The notes beneath the pieces are model-generated. The model was given only the letters and a program-made list of their open reading frames with translations. It ran no database searches and was not told the DNA's origin. 21,056 nucleotides of DNA from SIG440 sp045591035. GTDB taxonomy: Bacteria; Bacillota; Clostridia; Monoglobales; Monoglobaceae. Of this stretch, positions 5,772-14,040 are shown one piece after another. Made by a program: the position numbers and the translations under genes. The DNA is taken from the NCBI GenBank assembly GCA_045591035.1, contig JAZNSG010000012.1, positions 1-21,056 of the forward strand, given 5' to 3'. How positions within the stretch are numbered: position 1 is the first letter of the stretch; each line of letters begins with the position of its first letter.

Positions 5772-8318
5772 TTATTTTGTCCCGCGAGAAATAATTTCTC
5801 TCATCTCTTTTTCACACATATCTACTTCTTTTTTAAATTCCTCCGCCGACACACGCATAGCACCATTTCCAAAAACAATCAGTTGCTCCTTTAAATCTGA
5901 TGTAGCAACCCTGACCCTATAATTTTTGCTTAATTCCTTAGATGTTTTTTCAATGTATGAATCTGCCGTTTCGGCTTCTTTTGTATAAACCACAGTGATA
6001 TTGTTTACTTTTTCAATCTCACCCAAATTCCCCTTAACCTTATATGCATCAAAAACCAAAATAACATTATTTTGTTTCATAGCACAATAGTTGCTCATTC
6101 GGCTGATGAGCACAGCTCTTGCTGCATCCGGAGAATCATTTGAGATTTCTCTCAGTTCTTCCCAGGCATAAATTATATTATAGCCATCAACAAGCACATA
6201 TTCAGGGCCAATGGGCACAGGCTTTTTAGCTTTGTAAGGTTTTTGCGGCTGACTGCTCATTTTTGCTTTTGCGGGCAGTTCCCGTTCCTTAATCTTTCCG
6301 TAAGTTTGCTCAAATATCTTCAAAAGTTCACTATCACTGGCAATTATCTTCTGGTATTTGGGCGCAAAATCTACCAAATCTCCGTCTTTTATACCATTGT
6401 CAAAAAGGGGAATATCCATATAATCGAATACCTCATCCCACTTCACAACAAAACCGCTTCCATGAGCACAAAAAACAGAATCTGCTGTATTTTCTACGTC
6501 TGCTGCACAATTATAATTTATCTCTTCAATAACTTTTTCAGAATTTTTACAAGGCTTGTAGCCTGAATATGCAAGACTTAACCTCCCCAAGCCTTTCGAA
6601 TAAGCTATTACCGTTTTGTGATAATTTCCTATTTCTGACACAGCCGCCTCACCTGTTATACGAGTATAATCTGTCATAACCATTGGCGGCTCAAATTCTG
6701 CCCCCATTTGCTGAAAATCATTTAAAGCACGTCCCGTACATTCAGTTGGCACTTCAAGCACAAATCTATAATATGGTTCAAGGAGCACACATTCCGCTTG
6801 CATAAGGCCCTGCCTTACTGCTCTGTAGGTTGCCTGGCGGAAGTCCCCTCCATCAGTGTGTTTTTGGTGAGCTCTGCCATTTATAAGCGTTACCTTCATA
6901 TCCGTTATCTCAGAGCCTGTCAACACTCCAAGATGTGTTTTTTCTGCCAAATGCGTCATAACAAGTCTCTGCCAGTTACGGGCTAAAACATCATCACTGC
7001 ACTTTGTTTCAAAAACGAGGCCACTCCCCTGTTTCAAGGGTTCCATTAGCAGATGTACCTCAGCATAATGTCTCAGCGGCTCATAATGGCCAACCCCTTC
7101 GACAGGATTCGAAATGGTTTCTTTATACAAAATACTCCCCTGCTCAAATTCAACCTCAAGTCCAAATCTGTCTGATATAACTCTTTTCAAGACCTCAAGC
7201 TGTATTTCACCCATTATACGAACGTTAATTTTCTGGAGATACGTATTGACTGTAATTTGTAGTCTTGATTCTTCCTGCTCAAGCTTTTTAAACATAGGCA
7301 AGACCTGAGAAACGTCCATACCATCCGGAAGCTTTACGGAATACGTAAAAATCGGTTCGCATAAAAATCCATCCTCATTTTCCTCAAAGCCCAAACCGTC
7401 ACCAGCCGCTGTCTTAGAAAGACCAACCAATGCACAAACATCACCAAATGAAGCTTCTTTAACAGATGTAAACTTTTCCCCTGAATAAATCCGTATATCA
7501 TTGACTTTTTCGCTCCATCCATCACCTTGGAGCAAAGTTTTAACCGAGAGACTTCCTCCCGTAATTTTCACATGGGTAAGCCTTGTTCCTTTTTCATCTT
7601 CTGATATTTTGAAAACCTTTCCGCCAAATTCGTCACTGCATCTGTTTTGCTTTGTGTATGTTCTCAAAATATTTAAAAACGTATCTACTCCATCATTTTT
7701 AAGAGCTGCTCCAAAGCAACACGGAAACAACATTCTCCCTGAAACAGCATCAACTATGCTTTCTTGTGAAATAGTCTTTTTATTAAGATATTCTTCCATA
7801 AGACTATCGCTTTGCATCGCAACTTCTTCAAAGAATTCATCGTTTATATTTGAAAAATCAACGCAGCTATCCGAAAGGACCTCTTTAAGTTCTCTTAAAA
7901 TTCTGTCTTTATCTGTCCCGGGCAAGTCCATTTTGTTAACAAAAACAAAAGTGGGAACATGATAGTGTTCAAGCAAATTCCAAAGGGTTCGTGTGTGACT
8001 TTGCACTCCATCAGTGCCACTAATAACCAAAACAGCATAATCAAGAATCGGGAGAACCCTCTCGGTTTCTGTCGAAAAGTCCACGTGTCCCGGGGTATCA
8101 ACAATAGTTATTCTTGTATCATCCAAATCCACAATTGCCTGTTTGGAAAAAATAGTGATTCCTCTGTCCCGCTCAATTCTGTCGGTATCTAAAAAAGCAT
8201 CCTTGTGGTCAACTCTGCCAAGTTTTTTAATGTGTCCGGTAGAATACAAAATCGCTTCTGTAAGGGTAGTTTTTCCTGAATCTACGTGTGCTAATATTCC
8301 AGTGACAATACGTTTCAT
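5772..8318 (-). CDS. TetM-like translational GTPase fused to a YacP/Rae1-type NYN RNase
   Basis: 848 residues from ATG 8318; GTG 8333 would add five residues, but GGAGGG (8331-8326) sits seven bases before the ATG. GTPase domain: AHVDSGKTT (10-18), DTPGH (74-78) and NKMD (128-131). The EF-G/ribosome-protection-type domains II-V follow to about 590, then a clostridial extension with ENTADSVFCAHGSGF (609-623). A proline- and lysine-rich linker (about 680-702) leads to a NYN domain (about 706-840). It begins VLVDGYNIIYAWEEL, has acidic residues D711, D757, D786 and D808 (TSDLKEQLIVFG), and resembles B. subtilis YacP/Rae1, which cuts mRNA in the ribosomal A site. Tet(M) itself is about 640 residues. 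The fusion suggests a factor that enters stalled ribosomes and cleaves mRNA. Tetracycline resistance is possible but not shown. Last gene of its cluster. Confidence 0.88.
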   Translation of the reverse strand: MKRIVTGILAHVDSGKTTLTEAILYSTGHIKKLGRVDHKDAFLDTDRIERDRGITIFSKQAIVDLDDTRITIVDTPGHVDFSTETERVLPILDYAVLVISGTDGVQSHTRTLWNLLEHYHVPTFVFVNKMDLPGTDKDRILRELKEVLSDSCVDFSNINDEFFEEVAMQSDSLMEEYLNKKTISQESIVDAVSGRMLFPCCFGAALKNDGVDTFLNILRTYTKQNRCSDEFGGKVFKISEDEKGTRLTHVKITGGSLSVKTLLQGDGWSEKVNDIRIYSGEKFTSVKEASFGDVCALVGLSKTAAGDGLGFEENEDGFLCEPIFTYSVKLPDGMDVSQVLPMFKKLEQEESRLQITVNTYLQKINVRIMGEIQLEVLKRVISDRFGLEVEFEQGSILYKETISNPVEGVGHYEPLRHYAEVHLLMEPLKQGSGLVFETKCSDDVLARNWQRLVMTHLAEKTHLGVLTGSEITDMKVTLINGRAHQKHTDGGDFRQATYRAVRQGLMQAECVLLEPYYRFVLEVPTECTGRALNDFQQMGAEFEPPMVMTDYTRITGEAAVSEIGNYHKTVIAYSKGLGRLSLAYSGYKPCKNSEKVIEEINYNCAADVENTADSVFCAHGSGFVVKWDEVFDYMDIPLFDNGIKDGDLVDFAPKYQKIIASDSELLKIFEQTYGKIKERELPAKAKMSSQPQKPYKAKKPVPIGPEYVLVDGYNIIYAWEELREISNDSPDAARAVLISRMSNYCAMKQNNVILVFDAYKVKGNLGEIEKVNNITVVYTKEAETADSYIEKTSKELSKNYRVRVATSDLKEQLIVFGNGAMRVSAEEFKKEVDMCEKEMREIISRGTK

Positions 8319-8325
8319 TTTACTA

Positions 8326-8331
8326 CCCTCC
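8326..8331 (-). promoter_or_regulatory. Ribosome binding site fixing the GTPase-NYN start
   Basis: Minus-strand GGAGGG is seven bases before ATG 8318. The upstream GTG at 8333 directly abuts its own AAGGA and lacks room for ribosome placement. Confidence 0.7.
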
Positions 8332-8380
8332 ACTCCTTTTACATTTACCTCAAGATTAATTCATTTTAAGACGTCTTTTC

Positions 8381-9550
8381 TTAAAAACAGCTCTCAAATA
8401 TATCCTTGATTTTATCATAATCAAGCTCAACATAGCTTTTTACCGTGCGACTTCTCCCATAAGTGCAGCCTTCGGCTAATTCCTTGCAGCAATTTTCTTC
8501 TATCCCAAAATCACGTATTTTTTGTGGCATACCAAGAGATTTAAAGAACTCAGCCATGCTCTCAATCCCCTGCTTTGCGGCTTTTGGGTCATCAAAATCC
8601 TCTATTCCCCAAACACGTCTTGCAAACTGAGCAAAACGGGGCAAGTTTTCCCTGTAAACAAACCTCGCCCAAGCTGGGAAAAGCACAGCAAGTCCCGCTC
8701 CGTGAGGAACTTCGTCAAAAAGACCGCTGAGTGCATGTTCAAGCTGGTGAACAGCAAGAGCATTCTCCCTGCCGCAACCTGTTAAGTCGTTGTGAGAAAG
8801 ACTTGATGCCCACATTAGTGTTGCTCTTGCTTCATAATCTGTCGGATTTTCCATAACAGTCTTAGCAGCAACAACAACTGACTTCAATAATCCCTCAGAA
8901 ATACGGTCGGTCAGCTCGGTTGGTTCACATACTGTAAAATACCGCTCCATTGTGTGAGTCATCATATCAACAATACCACAAGCAGTTTGATATTTGCTCA
9001 CCGAATAAGTAAGTTCAGGATTGCATATGGCAAACTTGCATCTGTTAAATTCGCCATTTAACCCACGCTTCATATTTTCCTCAAGATTTGTAATAACAGC
9101 TGATGAACTCATCTCACTTCCTGCTGCACTATGGGTTAAAATACAGCCTATTGGGAGTGCAGCCTTTGGCACCTGTTTCCTGAGAAAAAAGTTCCATATA
9201 TCACAATCAGCCAAAGCTCCAACTGCCGTAGCCTTTGCCGAGTCAATTACACTTCCGCCACCAACTGCCAAAATCATCTCCACTTTATTTTCTTTAGCGA
9301 TATTTATGGCTTTGCGAACAAAAGAAACCTTTGGGTTAGGCTCAACCCCTCCCATTTCAACAACCTCAATGTTGCTTTCAGCCAAAGACTTCATTACTCT
9401 GTCATAGAGTCCGCTTTTCTTTATGCTGCTTTGTCCGTATTGAAGCATAATTTTTTTGTAGCCATAACCACGAACAATTTCACCTACATTGTTTTCTTTA
9501 TCTTTACCGAAATATATCTTTGTTGGTGCATAAAAATCAAAACCCAGCAT
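8381..9550 (-). CDS. Iron-containing alcohol dehydrogenase (BdhA/YqhD-like)
   Basis: This 389-residue group III alcohol dehydrogenase reduces aldehydes to alcohols with NAD(P)H. The nucleotide-binding motif GGGSVIDSAKA is at 97-107. The metal ligands predicted by analogy with E. coli YqhD are D195 and H199 (VDMMTHTMERYF), H268 (VHQLEHALSG) and H283 (VPHGAGLAVLFP). The N-terminal FDFYAPTKIYFGKD is typical of butanol dehydrogenases. The start has AGGAGGG five bases upstream. It lies 15 bp after the folate enzyme gene and 62 bp before the GTPase. The real substrate cannot be read from the sequence; aldehyde detoxification or a fermentative role are both possible. Confidence 0.9.
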   Translation of the reverse strand: MLGFDFYAPTKIYFGKDKENNVGEIVRGYGYKKIMLQYGQSSIKKSGLYDRVMKSLAESNIEVVEMGGVEPNPKVSFVRKAINIAKENKVEMILAVGGGSVIDSAKATAVGALADCDIWNFFLRKQVPKAALPIGCILTHSAAGSEMSSSAVITNLEENMKRGLNGEFNRCKFAICNPELTYSVSKYQTACGIVDMMTHTMERYFTVCEPTELTDRISEGLLKSVVVAAKTVMENPTDYEARATLMWASSLSHNDLTGCGRENALAVHQLEHALSGLFDEVPHGAGLAVLFPAWARFVYRENLPRFAQFARRVWGIEDFDDPKAAKQGIESMAEFFKSLGMPQKIRDFGIEENCCKELAEGCTYGRSRTVKSYVELDYDKIKDIFESCF

Positions 9551-9565
9551 AAAAACCCTCCTGTT

Positions 9566-10117
9566 TTAAAAATGATAAATACCCTTATCTGTCACCAGAT
9601 AGTCCATTTTTATGTCATATTTATCACTGCATACATCTTCACAAACCTGACTGTCAAAAGAAAATCCAACTTTAATTCCGTTAAAACCTTTCAGAAATCT
9701 GTCGTAACAACCCTTACCGAAGCCGACTCTTCCGCCACTTGTGTCAAACGCAATACCCGGAACAAGAACAAGGTCAATTTCGTCTTTTAAGATGGGGCTG
9801 GTCCTTGTTGGTTCAGGAACCGAAAAACCACCTTTCAAAAATTCAGTATTCTCATCTGCACAGTATGGAATTATCTCGAAATTGTTTTGACTCGTTACCG
9901 GAAACGCCAGACTTTTTTTATCTTTAAATGCAGACATAACGATATCCTTTGTATCGGTTTCGTTGCCAATAGGCATATAAAGCATAATTGTTTTTGCGTT
10001 TTTATAAAGAGCTGTCTCAAGAAAATTTTTCTGCGCCAACTTGCTTTTTTCCGTTCTGTCCGTCTCGCTCATTTCCGACCGAAGCTTTTTATAAAAATTT
10101 CTTACTTCACTTTTCAT
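9566..10117 (-). CDS. 5-formyltetrahydrofolate cyclo-ligase
   Basis: Converts 5-formyl-THF to 5,10-methenyl-THF with ATP, returning a folate storage or by-product form to the active pool. The 183-residue length is normal. Signatures are the substrate/ATP-site LYMPIGNETDT (46-56) and the C-terminal VPGIAFD (119-125) with GGRVGFGKGCYDR (128-140), the family's most conserved block. It starts 12 bp after the MATE gene and ends 15 bp before the alcohol dehydrogenase, so it is inside the operon. No sign of truncation. Confidence 0.93.
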   Translation of the reverse strand: MKSEVRNFYKKLRSEMSETDRTEKSKLAQKNFLETALYKNAKTIMLYMPIGNETDTKDIVMSAFKDKKSLAFPVTSQNNFEIIPYCADENTEFLKGGFSVPEPTRTSPILKDEIDLVLVPGIAFDTSGGRVGFGKGCYDRFLKGFNGIKVGFSFDSQVCEDVCSDKYDIKMDYLVTDKGIYHF

Positions 10118-10129
10118 AAGATGACCTCA

Positions 10130-11491
10130 TTACTTATTCTTCAAATTTTGAGTTCTCCATCTCCCCGAAATATAAAATCCCATTCCCAATATAATCGGAA
10201 CAAATCCGGCAATCGCATCACCATACCAAAATCCAAGGCAATCCATCCTGAAGCCAAAACCCAAAAGTGCAGCAAGACCCACTCTGCTTATTACTCCATC
10301 AATAATGGCAACTGCAAGATTGAGATTTGTATTTCCCGAACCATTAATAATTGAAAAGCTCACACTTCTTGTGGCAGAACCAAAGAAATTGAGAACAATT
10401 GGTACAACAAGTATTCCTGCAACTGCAAGGACCTCTTTGTCTCCGGTGAATGCACCAAACACCTGATTGGGCAAAAATATCACTATAGCAGAGCAAATTA
10501 CTGAGATTATTGTGGAACAAACCGCCACTGTCTTTAAAATAGACGGAACTCTTTCATCCTTTTCAGCACCAAGATTTTGTCCGACCATTGCACTTCCCGC
10601 AGTGGTAAATGAGTTTGAAACAATTGCAATCATAGTGTTTACCTTATTAAAAACACCTGCAAGAGCCGAGAACACAACACCAAACATATTTATCCATGCC
10701 ATCAGCACAACCTTTGACATACTGATTGCAGCAGACTGAATAGCCATAGGCACCCCGAGTCCCGTAAGACGTTTAAGGGTGGATTTTTCAACCGCAAAGC
10801 TCTTGAGTTTGAAATCAAAACAAAAACTATCCCGATGCTTGTATAGATACAGAATTGAGACTACAAAACTCGCACCCTGACCGATAACCGTTGCCAGAGC
10901 CGCGCCAAAGACCTCCATGCCAAGATATGCAACAAAAACTATGTCCAAAACTATATTAAGAACTGCAGCTATACCAATAAACACGAAGGGTCTTTTGCTG
11001 TCTCCCATACCTCTTAAAATCGCACTGACAATATTATATCCATATATAAATACCAAACCTACTATACATGTGACTGTATAATCAAGCGTATACTTGAAAG
11101 ATTCCTGTGGGGTATTTAAAAGTCTGAGTATGGGGAATCTGAATATAAAACAAACTACCGAAATTACCAAAGACGAAATCAGCATGGAAGTAAACATTGT
11201 CCCGATAATCTTCTTTACGTTGTCAAAGTTTTTTGCCCCAACATCCTGAGAAACAAGGACTTGTCCCGCTGAAGAAAAACCCATAGCAACAAAAGTCAAA
11301 AGATGCAAAATATCCCCGCCAATAGACACAGCAGACATTCCCGCTCCGCCGATACACTGACCCACAACTATCATATCGACTATGTTGTATATAGCCTGAA
11401 GGGCGTTTGACAAAAACAGCGGAAGTGCAAACTTCAAAAGTAATTTAGTTACATTTCCGTTTGTCATATCTTTTACCATTGTGTTGCTCAT
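10130..11491 (-). CDS. MATE family multidrug/metabolite exporter
   Basis: A 453-residue polytopic membrane protein of about 12 helices with two MatE repeats. The N-terminal half has KFALPLFLSNALQAIYNIVDMIVVG, a typical first helix of the NorM/DinF type. An internal counterpart follows at GLGVPMAIQSAAISMSKVVLMAW. It probably exports cationic compounds using a Na+ or H+ gradient; the substrate is unknown. I choose ATG 11491 because AAAGGAG (11506-11500) lies eight bases before it. A longer frame from TTG 11518 would overlap the end of dus and lacks a binding site. It is 13 bp after dus. Confidence 0.9.
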   Translation of the reverse strand: MSNTMVKDMTNGNVTKLLLKFALPLFLSNALQAIYNIVDMIVVGQCIGGAGMSAVSIGGDILHLLTFVAMGFSSAGQVLVSQDVGAKNFDNVKKIIGTMFTSMLISSLVISVVCFIFRFPILRLLNTPQESFKYTLDYTVTCIVGLVFIYGYNIVSAILRGMGDSKRPFVFIGIAAVLNIVLDIVFVAYLGMEVFGAALATVIGQGASFVVSILYLYKHRDSFCFDFKLKSFAVEKSTLKRLTGLGVPMAIQSAAISMSKVVLMAWINMFGVVFSALAGVFNKVNTMIAIVSNSFTTAGSAMVGQNLGAEKDERVPSILKTVAVCSTIISVICSAIVIFLPNQVFGAFTGDKEVLAVAGILVVPIVLNFFGSATRSVSFSIINGSGNTNLNLAVAIIDGVISRVGLAALLGFGFRMDCLGFWYGDAIAGFVPIILGMGFYISGRWRTQNLKNK

Positions 11492-11499
11492 TTCTAAAA

Positions 11500-11506
11500 C
11501 TCCTTT
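11500..11506 (-). promoter_or_regulatory. Ribosome binding site fixing the MATE start
   Basis: Minus-strand AAAGGAG straddles the dus stop codon and lies eight bases before ATG 11491, favouring that start over TTG 11518 and suggesting coupling to dus translation. Confidence 0.65.
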
Positions 11507-12452
11507 AAATTTTTTCAATTTGAGGTAATCTTCTCGCAGCTGATTTAAGCTCAGAAATCGAGTTTGCCTTTTTTATTTCCTTGCATAGTTTTTTTTCGTC
11601 GGGATAATTCCAAAGAAAATACAGCCACAGCTCTTTGAGTTTATGTATAGTATAAACTTCTGATCTAAGAACCTCTTTGTATTTTTCTGTTAATCTGTCA
11701 GAAAACTCAACTAATTCTTCAGAAGAAAGCGGTTTTCCACCTTTAATTTCCCTGAATATTGCCGGGTTGGCAAGAGCCCCACGACCAATCATAAATGCAT
11801 CAGTGTGTGGAAAACTCTCACTCAGGATATTAAAATTTTCGGCAGAAAATATATTGCCGTTATAACACACCGGATTCAAAGCACTTTTCCCAATTTTTCC
11901 GTAAATATCACGGTGTGGAAACCCGCCATAGAGTTCATCCCTGGTACGTGGATGAACGATGAGTTCTGAAAACCTGTGCCTGTTAAAAATTTCAAAAATC
12001 TCATCTGTTTCATCTGCACTATGATAGCCAATCCTTGTTTTTACAGAAACCTCTACAGATGAATTCTCAGTTACATTTTTAAGCAATTCGTCAATAATCT
12101 GTGGCGTTTTTAAAATTCCGGCACCTCTGCCTTTTTTCACCACAGTCCCTGAAGGACAACCCATATTAATATTTATACTTTCGTACCCAAGCTCACAAAT
12201 ACGTTTTTCAAACTTAAAAAATGCAGTACTGCTGTTCGTCAAAACCTGAACCCTGAGCGAAATATCCCTGTTATGCTCGGGCAAAATGTCACGCAATGAC
12301 TTTATGCTCAATTTTTCATTGTCGGTTGGTGTAATAAATGGTGCAAAATACTCGTCACAACCGCCAAACAGTTCGCTATGTATATTTCTGTATACCCAGG
12401 TAGTTATGCCCTCCATAGGCGCAAAATAAAGCCTTTTTTTACACAAAACCAT
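11505..12452 (-). CDS. dus: tRNA-dihydrouridine synthase
   Basis: A 315-residue FMN enzyme that reduces uridine to dihydrouridine in the tRNA D-loop. Evidence is the N-terminal YFAPMEGIT (9-17), the catalytic cysteine C99 in NMGCPSG, KGRGAGIL (107-114), VKTRIGY near 137-143, VHPRTRDELYGG and the FMN phosphate-site NG..F and MIGRGALANP. It is close to the standard length. The start is preceded by a modest AAGGAT. It heads the five-gene cluster with the MATE, folate, alcohol dehydrogenase and GTPase-NYN genes. A TATAAT at 12479-12474 could be the -10, but no good -35 accompanies it. The subfamily was not assigned with confidence. Confidence 0.92.
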   Translation of the reverse strand: MVLCKKRLYFAPMEGITTWVYRNIHSELFGGCDEYFAPFITPTDNEKLSIKSLRDILPEHNRDISLRVQVLTNSSTAFFKFEKRICELGYESININMGCPSGTVVKKGRGAGILKTPQIIDELLKNVTENSSVEVSVKTRIGYHSADETDEIFEIFNRHRFSELIVHPRTRDELYGGFPHRDIYGKIGKSALNPVCYNGNIFSAENFNILSESFPHTDAFMIGRGALANPAIFREIKGGKPLSSEELVEFSDRLTEKYKEVLRSEVYTIHKLKELWLYFLWNYPDEKKLCKEIKKANSISELKSAARRLPQIEKI

Positions 12453-12483
12453 AAAATTATCCTTATTTCATATATTATAATAA

Positions 12484-12526
12484 AAAAAGCATTTTAGGGA
12501 AAAACGCAGAATGCGTTTTTCCCTAA
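12484..12526 (-). terminator. Rho-independent terminator of the trk operon
   Basis: A perfect 15-bp stem (12526-12512 pairing with 12508-12494) with a three-base loop is followed on the minus strand by AATGC and seven Ts. It lies 60 bp after the trkH stop and just before dus, separating the two operons. Confidence 0.85.
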
Positions 12527-12585
12527 GATATACTTATTATACAACACTTTTTCAAAAATTACAATAGTTTTATCTAAAATTTCTA

Positions 12586-14025
12586 TTATTGTCTTTTCCA
12601 CGCATATGGAGAAAAAAGCATAATCATAGGAAATACTTCAAGTCTGCCCACAAGCATATCAAGTATAAAAATAATAGTCGATAAATCTGAATACTCAGAA
12701 AAATTACCTACCGGACCCACCATAGAAAGCCCTGGTCCAATATTGTTTATTGTTGCCACAATAGCTGTAAAATTACTTGTAAAATCAAAATTATCCAACG
12801 ATACAAGTAAAAAAGAAACAACAAAAATAAAGAAATACGCCATCATGTAAACATTTATAGAGCGAAGTGTTTCGTGCTTGATAACATGACCACTCAAGGT
12901 GATTTTATGTGTGCTCTTTGGGTGGGAAGTTGTCTTGAGTTCTTTTATTATTGTCTTAAACATAATAACAACTCTTGACACCTTCATGCCTCCTCCTGTA
13001 CTTCCTGCACAGGCGCCAACAAACATAAGGATAACAAGAATGGTCTTTGAAAACTGTGGCCACAAATCGAAATTCGCTGTTGTATATCCTGTCGTTGTCA
13101 TAATTGATGTTACCTGAAAAACACTGTGTTTGAGTGCTTCAAAAACATTGTCAACACTTGTTGATATATTTATCCAAATCAAAACCGTAGAAATAACAAC
13201 CAAGGCGAAATACCAGCGAACCTCCTCAGATTTAAAAGCCGACTTGAATTTTTTTATCAAAATCAAATAGTAGACCGAAAAATCTACTCCATAAATAAAC
13301 ATAAAGACTGTAACAACTATCTGACTATAAGTTGAATAATCTGCCAAACTTGAGTTTTTTATGCCAAATCCACCGGTACCTGCAGTACCCATTGATATAA
13401 CTATAGCCTCATAAAAACCCATATCGCCAATCAAAAGTAAAATTATCTGAAGAAGTGTCAATCCGGTATAAATACCATAAAGGATTTTTGCAGTTGACTG
13501 TATTCTTGGAACAATTTTACCAACCGCCGGTCCGGTACTTTCAGCTTTCATCAGGTAAAGATTGTTCCCACCGGATAGCTTTAGTATAGAAACGAGGAAC
13601 ATAAGAACCCCCATACCGCCAATCCAATGGGTAAAGCTACGCCAAAAAAGAAAACTTTTAGGGAGAACTTCCACATCTGTCAAAATTGTTGCACCTGTTG
13701 TAGTAAATCCCGAAACCGTTTCAAAAAGAGCATCTATATAATTCGGAATAATGCCCGACAAATTAAAAGGCAGTGCACCGAAAAGACTCATTACCACCCA
13801 ACATAATGAAACTGTAGCAAGTCCTTCCTTTGCATACATTCGTTTGTTTTTAGGCTTAACAGCAAGAAACAAGCACCCAACTGCAGCACACAAAAGTGAA
13901 CAAACAGCAAATATATTCATAATTTGTTCACCATAAAAAAGTGCACAAACCAGTGGAAGCACAAGAAGTATTGCTTCGAGTAAAAGAGCCCAACCAAGGA
14001 TGTTTATAACCAATCTAAAATTCAT
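12586..14025 (-). CDS. trkH: TrkH-type potassium uptake channel subunit
   Basis: A 479-residue membrane subunit for K+ entry. It has the four M1-P-M2 repeats of the family with selectivity filters TTTGA (108-112), GTAGTGGFG (213-221), TTTGY (310-314) and NNIGPG (427-432). Length agrees with TrkH (about 480) rather than shorter KtrB. A small-residue loop, GACAGSTGGGMKVSR, near 337-351 fits the intramembrane gate segment between the third and fourth repeats. It begins 15 bp after trkA, so the gating subunit and channel share one transcript. Confidence 0.93.
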   Translation of the reverse strand: MNFRLVINILGWALLLEAILLVLPLVCALFYGEQIMNIFAVCSLLCAAVGCLFLAVKPKNKRMYAKEGLATVSLCWVVMSLFGALPFNLSGIIPNYIDALFETVSGFTTTGATILTDVEVLPKSFLFWRSFTHWIGGMGVLMFLVSILKLSGGNNLYLMKAESTGPAVGKIVPRIQSTAKILYGIYTGLTLLQIILLLIGDMGFYEAIVISMGTAGTGGFGIKNSSLADYSTYSQIVVTVFMFIYGVDFSVYYLILIKKFKSAFKSEEVRWYFALVVISTVLIWINISTSVDNVFEALKHSVFQVTSIMTTTGYTTANFDLWPQFSKTILVILMFVGACAGSTGGGMKVSRVVIMFKTIIKELKTTSHPKSTHKITLSGHVIKHETLRSINVYMMAYFFIFVVSFLLVSLDNFDFTSNFTAIVATINNIGPGLSMVGPVGNFSEYSDLSTIIFILDMLVGRLEVFPMIMLFSPYAWKRQ

Positions 14026-14040
14026 AATAATTATCTCTCT

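Noticed and set aside
5772..8318. Classification as elongation factor G itself
   Set aside because: Domain order and motifs fit the ribosome-protection branch better, the extra C-terminal domains are foreign to EF-G, and ribosomal protein genes are not nearby.
8368..8377. Palindrome AAGACGTCTT between the alcohol dehydrogenase and GTPase genes
   Set aside because: Ten bases without flanking symmetry or a second copy; too little for an operator or terminator.
12474..12479. TATAAT as a dus promoter -10
   Set aside because: It lies inside the T-tract of the trk terminator and no acceptable -35 is found at 16-18 bp, so it was mentioned only in the dus entry.
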